The notes under the pieces: model-generated | What the model was told of the DNA's origin: nothing | Database searches by the model: none | What the model saw: only the letters and a program-made list of their open reading frames with translations | Made by a program: the position numbers and the translations under genes | In this document: positions 48,280 through 56,890 of the stretch, one piece after another | How the letters are laid out: the number at the start of each line of letters is the position of its first letter | Position numbering within the stretch: position 1 is the first letter of the stretch | NCBI GenBank assembly: GCA_029245395.1 | Contig: JAQWPL010000029.1 | Location: 496,001-560,000, forward strand | Reading direction: 5' to 3' | DNA: 64,000 bases | From: Gammaproteobacteria bacterium | Lineage (GTDB): Bacteria; Pseudomonadota; Gammaproteobacteria; Pseudomonadales; Pseudohongiellaceae

Positions 48280-48787
48280 GTAAATCCCCTTGCTTGTTTA
48301 TCAAAACTTTTGCCTAACAAACGCTCTTGCTCTAACAAAAATAGTTGGATCTGCTTTTAAACTTCAGCAGTTTAAATCAACAACTTAAAACAGAAAAAAA
48401 GGGGGGCAGATGTATAACACGAAACAAACCTGTTAAAACAAGTTGTTGCGGTATTCGATGAACTCCCCTTTTTCTTACCTAATTCGCCCTATATTTGAAC
48501 ATTTCGAACACAAAGGCTTTTTAAGTAGGGCGCATAATAGACAACCTGCGCATGCTGCGCAAGTATTAAAGACAACTATTGTTATGCTCGGTATGTTGTT
48601 GATTGTTCAGAAAATATAGAACTATGATTCTGAATAAATTGGATGCTAATAGCAGGCTTATTCAGGTTCAATACAGTGTTTGGATATCTGGTGAAAAACC
48701 CGGGTAAATATTATTTGCATATTTGCCGGGGAAAGGAATTTAGAAATTCCAGGGAGTTATTTAACTCATTGAAATATAACAATAATA
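48280..48787. other. Intergenic region upstream of the second receptor
   Basis: This 508-base AT-rich region holds the korAB terminator (48694-48731) and presumably the receptor promoter; a TATAAC/TTATAC-like box on the minus strand near 48411-48418 is a candidate. AACAAGTTGTTGCGG at 48437-48451 contains the GTTGTTGC core also seen in the palindrome upstream of the first receptor. No gene was seen. Confidence 0.45.
48694..48731 (-). terminator. Terminator of korA-korB
   Basis: CCCGGGTAAATAT (48699-48711) and ATATTTGCCGGGG (48719-48731) pair with one mismatch and one G-U. On the minus strand a run of T follows, 57 bases after the korB stop. Confidence 0.62.
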
Positions 48788-49804
48788 TTATTTAACTGTC
48801 CAAGTATGACCACTCAGTAGTAGTTTCCCGAGATCTGCCTGACCTCGGCTTTCTCGTAGTTTGAGCCTCTGATCAGTCACATCTGACACGTAGGCCGTGA
48901 CGGGACTGTAGTACAGGATTCCTATGGCGACAGGAAATTCCGGGCCCTGCATGGCAGCCAATAGCTGGGCCTGAGCCAGATTGGTCTGGTCATGCACCAG
49001 AATATCTTCCATTTCAGCGTTTTCACCTAAATTGACCACTTCCAGGGTTAATTCATCACGGTTCAGTCTTATGCCTTTGTTTTTGTCCTTGCCAAAGAGC
49101 AGGGGCTGGCCATGTTCGGCCTCAACCCTGAAATCCGGGGCGATTTTCTTGTTTTTTACCTGCTCGAATATGCCGTCATTGTATATCGGGCAGTTCTGTA
49201 ATATTTCCACAAAAGAAGCCCCTTCATGCGCATGAGCCTCCTTGACTACAGGACTGAGATGTTTCATTTCTGTATCAATAGAACGGGCCACAAAAGGTGC
49301 ACCAGCACCCAGGGCAATAGCGCAGGGAGAAAGAGGTCTATCTACCGATCCGTCTGGTGTAGAAGGTGAGCGAGTACCCACTTTTGAAGTGGGTGAATAC
49401 TGCCCTTTTGTCAGCCCGTAGATTTCGTTATTGAATAAAAGAATATTCAGATCTACATTGCGACGAAGCGCATGCATGGTGTGATTGCCGCCAATGCTTA
49501 GTGCGTCCCCATCCCCGGTAATGACCCATACGTCCAATTCTGGATTAGCCAGCTTTACGCCTGTAGCAACAGAAGGTGCCCGTCCATGGATAGTATGGAA
49601 TCCATAGGTTTCCATGTAATAAGGGAAACGCGAAGAGCAACCAATTCCAGAGACAAATACCTGACTTTCCCGAGGCCGCTTAAGCTCAGGCATCAGTTTC
49701 TGGATGGTTTTCAGGACTGCATAGTCACCGCAGCCAGGGCACCAGCGAACTTCCTGGTCTGAGGAAAAATCATCTATAGTTAATGTGTCGACTGCCTGAT
49801 TCAT
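48788..49804 (-). CDS. korB: 2-oxoacid:ferredoxin oxidoreductase beta subunit (KorB-type)
   Basis: This 338-residue thiamine diphosphate subunit has 'WCPGCGDYAVL' (Cys22, Cys25), 'GIGCSSRFPYYM' (Cys56) and 'NCPIYND' supplying the [4Fe-4S] ligands. TPP/Mg binding is by 'VITGDGDALSIGGNH' (about 95-108) and 'LFNNEIYGLTKGQYSPTS'. With the alpha subunit it oxidises a 2-oxoacid, probably 2-oxoglutarate, to an acyl-CoA while reducing ferredoxin. The pair is of the two-subunit, oxygen-tolerant KorAB type found in aerobes. The gene starts 45 bases after korA in the same direction. Substrate choice between 2-oxoglutarate and other 2-oxoacids is inferred from similarity. Confidence 0.88.
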   Translation of the reverse strand: MNQAVDTLTIDDFSSDQEVRWCPGCGDYAVLKTIQKLMPELKRPRESQVFVSGIGCSSRFPYYMETYGFHTIHGRAPSVATGVKLANPELDVWVITGDGDALSIGGNHTMHALRRNVDLNILLFNNEIYGLTKGQYSPTSKVGTRSPSTPDGSVDRPLSPCAIALGAGAPFVARSIDTEMKHLSPVVKEAHAHEGASFVEILQNCPIYNDGIFEQVKNKKIAPDFRVEAEHGQPLLFGKDKNKGIRLNRDELTLEVVNLGENAEMEDILVHDQTNLAQAQLLAAMQGPEFPVAIGILYYSPVTAYVSDVTDQRLKLRESRGQADLGKLLLSGHTWTVK

Positions 49805-49849
49805 AATTCCACTCTTTAAATCACTCTGTATTTCACTATTTGCCTGAGA

Positions 49850-51742
49850 TTAATCATCCTCAGCCAGTGTAGCCCTGATGGCATCGATTATTTCGCCAAT
49901 CTTGAACGGCAAACCGTTAACTTTATTCAGCGCCTGCGCATCAATCAGGAATTCAGAGCGCAGCATTTTTACCAAATGCCCTGTATTCATTTCAGGGACA
50001 AGGATCTTGTCAAAACCTGATAGCAATTCCTTCAGATTATCTGGAAAAGGCCATAAATGGCGGATATGAATATGCGAGACATCAAGTCCGTCCTCGCGAC
50101 TTTGTTTCACCCCTTGATGAATGGGGCCATAGGTTGAGCCCCAGCCTACAACAGCCAGCTTGCCTGAGGTATTGCCCATGACCACTTCCTGCAAAGGAAT
50201 GTCTTTGCTGATACCGAGCACTTTGTCTCTGCGGGTATCAGTCATCTTCTGGTGGTTGTCCGGGTCATAAGAGATATCACCCGTGTCATAACTCTTTTCT
50301 ATGCCGCCAATGCGATGTTCCAGACCTGGCGTGCCTGGTTTTGCCCAGACCCTGGCCAAGGTGTCCGGATCTCTCAGGGAAGGATGGAAACCCTCCGTCT
50401 CTTCCCTGAATTGAACCGGGAAGGAGGCGAAATCCGCAATGTCCGGGATTAGCCATGGTTCTGCAGCATTGGCTATATAGCCATCTGAAAGGAGCATAAC
50501 GGGAGTCATGTAACGGGTGGCAATTCTCACTGCTTCAATAGCTACTTCAAAGCAGTCAGAGGGCGTACTGGTGGAGATGACTGGCAAAGGGGTGTCACCA
50601 TGACGACCGTAGACGGCCTGCAATAAGTCAGATTGTTCTGTTTTCGTGGGCAGGCCAGTAGAAGGCCCTCCGCGCTGGGTATTGATTACCACAAGAGGAA
50701 GCTCTGCAGAGACGGCCAGGGAAATGGCCTCGCCTTTCAGGGCAATTCCTGGACCGGCACTGGATGTAACGCCAAGGCTGCCGGCAAAGGATGCACCGAC
50801 TGCGGCACACACGGCGGCAATTTCATCTTCCGCCTGGAAAGTAGCAACATCAAATTCTTTACGCGCAGCCAGGATATGCAGCAAGCTGGAGGCCGGGGTA
50901 ATCGGGTAAGAGGCGAAAAGGAGGTTAATGTCCGCCAACTTGCCACCAGCAATCAGGCCCCATGCCAGGCCTGTGGAGCCGTCAATATCCCTGTATACAC
51001 CTGGCTCGACTTTTGCCTTGGGGACTTTATAGATTTCGATACCGCTGGGCATTTCGGCTGTTTCACCAAAAGCATGGCCTGCATTCAGCGCAGCAACATT
51101 GGCGTTGGCAATATCCGGTTTGCTGGCGAATTTTTTCTGCAGGTTATCGATGGTGCCCTGCTTGTCCCTATCAAATAACCAAAGTACCAGGCCGAGCGTC
51201 CACATATTTTTGCAGCGCAGTGCCATTTTGTGTCCCAGATTGAAGGGTTCCACGGCGGCAATGACATGTTTGTGAATATCTATTTCCAGAACACGGTAGG
51301 CATCAAGCGAGCCGTCTTCCAGAGGACTGTCCTCATATTTCGCCTTTTTCAGGTTTTTTTCGCTAAAGGCGCCTGTATCAACAATGATCAAGCCGCCCTT
51401 GACCACCTCATCCAGGGTTGTCACTAAAGCAGCAGGGTTCATGGCGACAAGGACGTCAATGGCATCCCCTGAAGTGGTGATATCTTCTGAACCAAAGTAA
51501 ATCTGGAAGGCAGAAACACCGAAAGTGGAGCCCGCTGGTGCCCGTATTTCAGCCGGGAAGTCCGGGAAAGTTGAAAGATCGTTCCCGTACAATGCTGTGT
51601 CATCGGTAAAATTGGCACCAGTTAACTGCATGCCATCACCTGAATCGCCGGCAAAACGCACGACAACATTAGCCACAGTCCGGGCAGGTGTTTTGCCAGG
51701 TTCAGTATTGGCTATGGATTCTGCTGTTTCAGCGTTATTCAT
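49850..51742 (-). CDS. korA: 2-oxoacid:ferredoxin oxidoreductase alpha subunit with fused gamma domain (KorA-type)
   Basis: The 630-residue protein has a gamma-type domain first ('VRFAGDSGDGMQLTGANF', 'DFPAEIRAPAGSTFGVSAFQ'), then the alpha pyrimidine-binding domain ('ASYPITPASSLLHILAAR', 'QAEDEIAAVCAAVGASFAGS', 'SSAGPGIALKGEAISLAVSA'). A carboxy-terminal domain follows with 'VGWGSTYGPIHQGV' and 'LVPEMNTGHLVKMLRSEFL'. Fusion of gamma and alpha is normal for this KorA class. It is the first gene of korAB, divergent from the L-lactate permease across 419 bases. A role as a ferredoxin-linked bypass or partner of the TCA cycle is inference. Confidence 0.88.
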   Translation of the reverse strand: MNNAETAESIANTEPGKTPARTVANVVVRFAGDSGDGMQLTGANFTDDTALYGNDLSTFPDFPAEIRAPAGSTFGVSAFQIYFGSEDITTSGDAIDVLVAMNPAALVTTLDEVVKGGLIIVDTGAFSEKNLKKAKYEDSPLEDGSLDAYRVLEIDIHKHVIAAVEPFNLGHKMALRCKNMWTLGLVLWLFDRDKQGTIDNLQKKFASKPDIANANVAALNAGHAFGETAEMPSGIEIYKVPKAKVEPGVYRDIDGSTGLAWGLIAGGKLADINLLFASYPITPASSLLHILAARKEFDVATFQAEDEIAAVCAAVGASFAGSLGVTSSAGPGIALKGEAISLAVSAELPLVVINTQRGGPSTGLPTKTEQSDLLQAVYGRHGDTPLPVISTSTPSDCFEVAIEAVRIATRYMTPVMLLSDGYIANAAEPWLIPDIADFASFPVQFREETEGFHPSLRDPDTLARVWAKPGTPGLEHRIGGIEKSYDTGDISYDPDNHQKMTDTRRDKVLGISKDIPLQEVVMGNTSGKLAVVGWGSTYGPIHQGVKQSREDGLDVSHIHIRHLWPFPDNLKELLSGFDKILVPEMNTGHLVKMLRSEFLIDAQALNKVNGLPFKIGEIIDAIRATLAEDD

Positions 51743-52161
51743 TACCCATTCTCACAACGTAGTTCAGTTACTCGGTTAGTGTAAAGAGGCCCCTGATTTT
51801 TCAGGCTTCCGGAGTGTAAAAAACTGGAAAGACACAGTGACCGGCGATCATCCTTCAAATTTCACCAGAGGCGGCAAATTTAGCGCGGGATTATAGCAAT
51901 CCCTTTGAAAAAATGGCTATTAAATTCAAGTCAGGGAGAAATACTTATTTTTTGTTGCACAGGTGAGGAATTTGAATTTTTCCGTCAGTAAATGACTGAT
52001 GATCTTGCCTATGACTAACTGTTGGATATCAACCCAGGCAATGCTTGTATATGGCATGTGTCCTGCTTTATGCTTGACTGTTTTTGACCGTCTGGCAATG
52101 CAGAACTAAAAACTAAACCTAGGTGGTAAATTTTACAGCTAACCCTCAATAAGGATCTGAC
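51743..52161. other. Divergent regulatory region between korA and lldP
   Basis: This 419-base gap has no gene. A candidate plus-strand promoter is TTGACC (52084-52089) and TAAAAA (52107-52112) with a 17-base spacer, about 50 bases before the lldP ATG, which has AAGGA 6 bases upstream. No regulator site was recognised. Confidence 0.4.
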
Positions 52162-53952
52162 ATGTCCAATGGCATTCTGGCGCTTTTATCTCTTTTACCC
52201 ATAATTTCTGTCGCAGTATTTCTTGTCATGCTGCGCTGGCCTGCTAGTCGCGCAATGCCTATTTGCTATGTTGTCGCTGTCGTACTTGCGTTATTTGTCT
52301 GGCAGGTTCCCTTTGTACGGGTAATGGCAGCTTCAGTAAACGGACTCATTGATGCCATTGAGCTTATCTACATTATCTTTGGCGCCATTCTACTTTTGAA
52401 TACCTTGCAGGAAAGCGGAGCTATCCAGAGTATCCGCAAAGGCTTTTCCGATATCACTCCTGATCGCCGTATTCAAGTCATCATCATCGCCTGGCTGTTT
52501 GGTTCTTTTATTGAAGGGTCGGCCGGATTTGGAACACCAGCCGCTGTAGCTGTTCCATTAATGGTTGGGCTGGGCTTTCCTGCCATGGCTGCGGTTGTCT
52601 CCGGGATGATCATTCAAAGTACACCGGTTTCATTTGGCGCTCTTGGAACGCCAATGCTGACAGGGGTCTATACCGGTCTTGTTGATGACCCTGCCGTGTT
52701 GGCATTTGCTGCTCAGGAAGGCATGGATTACCTGGAACTGGTGTCCTACATTGCTGCCAAGGTGGCGTTTATTCATGCCATCGCCGGGACTTTCATCCCG
52801 TTAATCCTGGTTTGTGTAATGACTCAATTTTTCGGAAAAAACAAAACCTTTACCGAAGGTATGAAAGTATGGAAATTTGCCCTCTTTGCGGCTTTTTCCA
52901 TGACTATCCCTTATGTGCTGGTAGCACGTTATCTGGGTCCGGAATTTCCCTCCCTGTTTGGTGGTTTGATTGGTCTGGCAATAGTTGTAACAGCAGCGCG
53001 CAAAGGCTTTTTGATGCCAAAAGAGGATGAGATCTGGCACTTTCCAGAGCGCAGTGACTGGGATCCCCTTTGGATTGGTCAATTGGAAGTAAAAGACAAA
53101 CAGTTTGATGGTCCAGCGATGAGCCTGGTTAAAGCGTGGATGCCCTATATCGTTGTAGCTGGACTACTGGTTGCCACACGCTTACCACAACTGCCTTTCC
53201 TCGAAATGCTCCGTGGTCAACTGGCTACTTTCACCATCAGCAATGTTTTCGGCACCGGCCTTGGGCAATCCGTACAACCGTTTTACTCACCAGCGGCACT
53301 TTTCATTACAGTGTCAATTATTACGTATTTTGCCCATGGCATGGACGGTAAATCATATGTAAATGCCTGGAAGACATCGGGGAAAACCATGCTTTCTGCT
53401 GGCGCCGCTCTGGTGTTTACCGTACCTATGGTGCAGGTATTCCTGAATTCAAACGGGGGTGCTGCGGGTTACCAGCAAATGCCCATTGAACTGGCTGAAG
53501 GTGTCGCGGCTCTGGCAGGAAATGCCTGGCCCTTCTTCTCCACCTTTATCGGCGGACTGGGCGCTTTCGTTGCAGGGAGTAACACCGTGAGCAATATGAT
53601 GTTTTCCCTCTTCCAGTTTGGTGTCGGTGAGCGGATAGGAGCCGATCCCACCTGGATTGTTGCCTTGCAAGCGGTAGGCGGAGCAGCAGGCAACACCATC
53701 TGTGTGCACAATGTCGTTGCAGCATCAGCAGTAGTTGGGTTGATCGGTAGGGAAGGGGAAGTCATTCGCAAAACCCTCCTGGTCTTCATTTATTATGCTC
53801 TGTTCACGGGTTCGGTAGGTTACGGCATCATAGCCACGGCGAATGGCAATATGTTCAATATCGGTTATATTATTGCTGCACTGATTGTGCTTAGCGCTGT
53901 TGCAATTATTATGAAACACGGTGTTAGCAAAGAGCCCGCAATAGCGAGATGA
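52162..53952 (+). CDS. lldP: L-lactate permease (LldP/LctP family)
   Basis: This 596-residue polytopic inner-membrane protein, with a dozen or more predicted helices, is of the family's usual size. Family marks include '[20 protein letters not shown]' near 112-131, '[20 protein letters not shown]', '[20 protein letters not shown]' and '[20 protein letters not shown]'. LldP imports lactate or glycolate with protons. No lactate dehydrogenase gene (lldD, dld or lutABC) is adjacent; its neighbours are korAB (divergent) and a DsbA-like gene 25 bases downstream. Substrate could be lactate or glycolate. Confidence 0.92.
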   Translation: MSNGILALLSLLPIISVAVFLVMLRWPASRAMPICYVVAVVLALFVWQVPFVRVMAASVNGLIDAIELIYIIFGAILLLNTLQESGAIQSIRKGFSDITPDRRIQVIIIAWLFGSFIEGSAGFGTPAAVAVPLMVGLGFPAMAAVVSGMIIQSTPVSFGALGTPMLTGVYTGLVDDPAVLAFAAQEGMDYLELVSYIAAKVAFIHAIAGTFIPLILVCVMTQFFGKNKTFTEGMKVWKFALFAAFSMTIPYVLVARYLGPEFPSLFGGLIGLAIVVTAARKGFLMPKEDEIWHFPERSDWDPLWIGQLEVKDKQFDGPAMSLVKAWMPYIVVAGLLVATRLPQLPFLEMLRGQLATFTISNVFGTGLGQSVQPFYSPAALFITVSIITYFAHGMDGKSYVNAWKTSGKTMLSAGAALVFTVPMVQVFLNSNGGAAGYQQMPIELAEGVAALAGNAWPFFSTFIGGLGAFVAGSNTVSNMMFSLFQFGVGERIGADPTWIVALQAVGGAAGNTICVHNVVAASAVVGLIGREGEVIRKTLLVFIYYALFTGSVGYGIIATANGNMFNIGYIIAALIVLSAVAIIMKHGVSKEPAIAR

Positions 53953-53977
53953 TAAACGGTGATGGTAGTAACGATTT

Positions 53978-54676
53978 ATGACCAGTAAAGAAGAAAAAAG
54001 ACAAAAGAAAGAAGAAAAACAGGCAGCGGCAAAGCGTAATGAAAAACGCAACAGCCTGCTGATGAAAGCGGCAATTGCTCTGTTTGTGCCGCTGGCTCTG
54101 TTCGTGTTTTATCAGGGTATATTCACCGGCCCCCCCTCATTACCACCGGATATCATTGGAGATGCGGATCATGTCAGGGGTGCGCAAGACTCTGATGTCA
54201 CCATAACTGTCTATGCGGATTTTCAGTGCCCGGCATGTCTGAATGAAACCCAGGTGATTGCCAGAGCCTGGCCAAGGATCAGTGAAGATGTGCGTGTGGT
54301 GTACCGCAACTTTCCGCTGGATACACACCGCTTTTCATTTGAGGCTGCCCGCTATGCGGAAGCTGCCGGGATGCAGGATAATTTCTGGCCAATGCATGAC
54401 TTGTTGTTTGCCAACCAGCTATCCTGGAGTGGCGTGGAAGACCCGACATTATTTTTTGAAGGTTATGCCGAAGAGTTGGAGTTGGATCTGGAACAACTGC
54501 GTGCTGACATTGAATTGCCGGAAGTGCGCGCCAAGATTAATGCTGATCAGCAGAGTGGGATACGTGCCGGCGTTCGCAGTACCCCTTCCATGTACATCAA
54601 TGGTGAGATGGTTTCGAACCCTCAAACGGCAGGTGGTCTGATCGATTTAATTGAAGAAGCGCGCGCTTCAATCTAG
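53978..54676 (+). CDS. DsbA-family thioredoxin-fold protein, membrane-anchored
   Basis: The 232-residue protein has a highly charged cytoplasmic amino terminus (K, E and R rich, about 1-26), one membrane helix (about 27-46) and an extracytoplasmic thioredoxin domain with active site CPAC (Cys84-Cys87) in 'YADFQCPACLNETQ'. The helical insert ('FSFEAARYAEAAGMQDNFWPMHDLLF') and the cis-proline region 'VRSTPSMYINGE' are as in DsbA_4/DsbG-like proteins. It likely forms or reduces disulfides in periplasmic clients. It follows the lactate permease by 25 bases; whether they share a transcript is uncertain. A terminator follows. Confidence 0.88.
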   Translation: MTSKEEKRQKKEEKQAAAKRNEKRNSLLMKAAIALFVPLALFVFYQGIFTGPPSLPPDIIGDADHVRGAQDSDVTITVYADFQCPACLNETQVIARAWPRISEDVRVVYRNFPLDTHRFSFEAARYAEAAGMQDNFWPMHDLLFANQLSWSGVEDPTLFFEGYAEELELDLEQLRADIELPEVRAKINADQQSGIRAGVRSTPSMYINGEMVSNPQTAGGLIDLIEEARASI

Positions 54677-54694
54677 TTGAATCTGAAACTTTGC

Positions 54695-54721
54695 AAGGGC
54701 GCATGATCGTGCGCCCTTTTT
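54695..54721 (+). terminator. Terminator after the DsbA-like gene
   Basis: AAGGGCGCA (54695-54703) pairs with TGCGCCCTT (54710-54718) around TGATCG and is followed by T residues, 18 bases after the stop. Confidence 0.8.
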
Positions 54722-54747
54722 AAATCCCGCGAGAACTGTGTTCGTTC

Positions 54748-54865
54748 CGGCGAAGATCGCTTCGCTCTTCCAGCTTCGCCCGGCGGAGATCGCTTCGCTC
54801 TTCCGCCCTACGCCATAATCAGAATTTTTTGTAGGGCGGAAGAGGGCGCAGCCCGATATCCGCCG
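54748..54865. repeat. REP-like palindromic repeat cluster
   Basis: A 24-base unit CGGCGAAGATCGCTTCGCTC+TTCC at 54748-54771 recurs with one change at 54781-54804. The second copy extends to GCCCTAC (54805-54811), and GTAGGGCGGAAGAG (54831-54844) through ATATCCGCCG (54865) forms its inverted partner across an AT-rich 19-base spacer. The 'GTAGGGCGGA...TCCGCC' ends resemble dispersed palindromic repeats found in intergenic regions of many gammaproteobacteria. It lies between the DsbA-like gene terminator and the convergent mltB end. Confidence 0.75.
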
Positions 54866-54897
54866 AGGGAAGGCGTAGCTTTCCCCAAAAAGCTCAG

Positions 54898-56091
54898 CTA
54901 CAACTCACGCATTGCTTCCAACAACTCAAAATTAGCGTAGCCGTCGGTGGGCAAGCCTGCTTGTAACTGATAGTCGCGTACACCGGCCCTTGTTCTCGAT
55001 CCAAGAATACCGTCAGGTGTTCCAACATCAATGCCCTGCCCATTCAGAATTCCTTGCAGCTCAATCACTTCATTGCGTGTCAGAGGTCGCTCCTCATCAG
55101 AGGGCATATTGATAATAGGACCGCCGCCTACAAAACGATCGGCTAGGTGGCCAACAGAAATGGCGTAGTAGGTAGAGCGATTCCAGACCATGGTAGTGCG
55201 AAAATTATTGTAAGCAAGGAAGGTGGGGCCGTTGGCGCCGGCCGGCAGGACAATGGAGCCCTCTATGTCTGAGTTGCCCAGTGTAGAGCCATCTATTCGA
55301 GTTACACCAAGACGGTTCCATTCTGTAACAGTTTTTCGGACACCAGTACCCGTTTGGGTGAAATCAAATCCGGTTGGCAGAGTCACTTCACGTCCCCAAC
55401 GTTCATCGCCTTTCCATCCGGATTTTGATAAGAAGTTGGCTGCTGAAGCAAAAACATCAGGTATGCTATTCCAGATATCGATACGGCCATCGCCATTGCC
55501 ATCACGGGCATAAGTATAAAATGTAGAGGGCATAAACTGGCATTGACCCATGGCGCCAGCCCAGGAGCCTGACATTTGATCTACAGAGATATGACCGTCA
55601 TCAATAATTTGCAGGGCGGTGAATAATTCACGACGAAAAAAGTCGCTGCGGCGGGGGTCATAGGCCAGAGTCGCCAGGGCGTTAATGACGGAAAACCCGC
55701 CGGTAAAATCACCAAAGTTGCTTTCCAGTGCCCAGAAGGACACCAGATAGTGCGGCTGAATGCCGTACTCAGTCTGGATTCTGCTGAACAACTCGCTGTG
55801 CTCTTCCAAAAGGGCTTGACCACGATTAATACGCGCCTGGCTCAAGCGGTTGCGCATATATCCAGCAAAGGTTTGGACAAATTCCGGCTGACTGCGGTCT
55901 AGCTCAAGAACTCTGGGGATGGGCTCCTCGACGAGGGAGAGTGCCGAATCGATTGTGTTTTCACTAATACCCAGACTTATTGCTTCAAGACGTAACTCGA
56001 TCAAAAAATCCGCAAAAGATTGCTCCTGTGCCTGAGCAAAACCAGGGAGCAGAAGACTGAAAAATAATAAAAAGAGGCGGGAAGATTTCAT
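54898..56091 (-). CDS. mltB: Lytic murein transglycosylase, MltB family, with peptidoglycan-binding domain
   Basis: The product is 397 residues from the ATG at 56091, where a signal peptide (MKSSRLFLLFFSLLLPGFAQA) begins; the extension to 56145 is rejected. The catalytic glutamate is Glu123 in 'VSFWALESNFGDFTGG'. 'AGAMGQCQFMPSTFYTYA' and 'DIWNSIPDVFASAANFL' complete the SLT_2 lysozyme-like fold. A carboxy-terminal PG_binding_1 domain ('LQGILNGQGIDVGTPDGILG', 'DYQLQAGLPTDGY') binds murein. No lipobox is visible, so this is the soluble MltB-like type. It cleaves murein to 1,6-anhydromuropeptides. It follows baeR by 40 bases in the same direction, perhaps as part of that envelope-stress operon. 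Confidence 0.92.
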   Translation of the reverse strand: MKSSRLFLLFFSLLLPGFAQAQEQSFADFLIELRLEAISLGISENTIDSALSLVEEPIPRVLELDRSQPEFVQTFAGYMRNRLSQARINRGQALLEEHSELFSRIQTEYGIQPHYLVSFWALESNFGDFTGGFSVINALATLAYDPRRSDFFRRELFTALQIIDDGHISVDQMSGSWAGAMGQCQFMPSTFYTYARDGNGDGRIDIWNSIPDVFASAANFLSKSGWKGDERWGREVTLPTGFDFTQTGTGVRKTVTEWNRLGVTRIDGSTLGNSDIEGSIVLPAGANGPTFLAYNNFRTTMVWNRSTYYAISVGHLADRFVGGGPIINMPSDEERPLTRNEVIELQGILNGQGIDVGTPDGILGSRTRAGVRDYQLQAGLPTDGYANFELLEAMREL

Positions 56092-56131
56092 AAAAATATC
56101 CCAAAATAATAATGCAGTGGGCGATGGCTGA

Positions 56132-56803
56132 TTATAGCCAATCAAATTTGTAACCTACGCCATACAGCGAATGAATCAATTCTATGTCTGGAAGTTTTTC
56201 AGCAATTTTTTTGCGCAGCTTTTTAATATGACTGTCGATAGTTCGATCACTGACTACTCGGCCATCGTTATATATTTTGCCAACGAGCAAGCTTCGGGGA
56301 AAAACTCTGCCAGGCTGATCAGTAAGCACTTTTAGCAACTGGAACTCTACTGCTGTCAGATTCAGATCTTCGCCATTGATAATTGCTTTATAGGTATCAA
56401 TATCCAGCACTAATCCTTTATCCGAAAGACCCTCAGTACTATCAGAACGCCTCAAAACAGCTTTAACCCTGGCAACCACTTCACGAGGGCTGAAAGGTTT
56501 GCAGATATAATCATCTGCTCCCAATTCCAGGCCAAGCAGTCGGTCTATTTCTTCCACCTTGGCAGTGATCATGATGATCGGCAGGCTGGAGGATTTCCTT
56601 ACATCCTTGCAGATTTCAACACCATTCTTTCCAGGTAGCATCAGATCCAGCAGCATGATGTTGGTGGAGTTGTTAGTAAGCCAGTCTTCCACATCCTCGC
56701 CGTTATAAAGTACAGTCGATTCAAAGCCGCTCTCCACAAGATAATCATTTAGCAGAGAAGCAATCTTGGTTTCATCTTCTACGATCAATACATGCTGGCT
56801 CAT
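56132..56803 (-). CDS. OmpR-family response regulator, BaeR-like
   Basis: The 223-residue protein has a receiver domain (acidic Glu9/Asp10 region 'VEDE', phospho-acceptor Asp53 in 'LLDLMLPGKNG', switch Thr in 'MITAKVEE', Lys in 'ICKPFSPREVVARVKAVLRR') and a winged-helix DNA-binding domain ('LTAVEFQLLKVLTDQPG', 'RTIDSHIKKLRKKI'). The phrase 'EEIDRLLGLELGADDYICKPFS' closely matches BaeR of E. coli, which controls envelope-stress efflux genes. It is 87 bases downstream of the kinase gene. The symbol is left empty because targets here are unknown. Confidence 0.9.
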   Translation of the reverse strand: MSQHVLIVEDETKIASLLNDYLVESGFESTVLYNGEDVEDWLTNNSTNIMLLDLMLPGKNGVEICKDVRKSSSLPIIMITAKVEEIDRLLGLELGADDYICKPFSPREVVARVKAVLRRSDSTEGLSDKGLVLDIDTYKAIINGEDLNLTAVEFQLLKVLTDQPGRVFPRSLLVGKIYNDGRVVSDRTIDSHIKKLRKKIAEKLPDIELIHSLYGVGYKFDWL

Positions 56804-56890
56804 TCTGAGGGAAACCTTTTTTTACTAGAAGTACTAGTCTAATGGGGGAATTTCAAGGGAGCAAATATTCCTTGAAACAGGAAAAATCAA

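Noticed and set aside
50633-51178. A long plus-strand frame antisense to korA
   Set aside because: The korA frame has clear family motifs throughout this stretch; the antisense frame is cysteine- and arginine-rich with no domain.
54748-54865. A CRISPR array
   Set aside because: There are only two direct copies with a 9-base spacer and a palindromic partner, and no cas genes.
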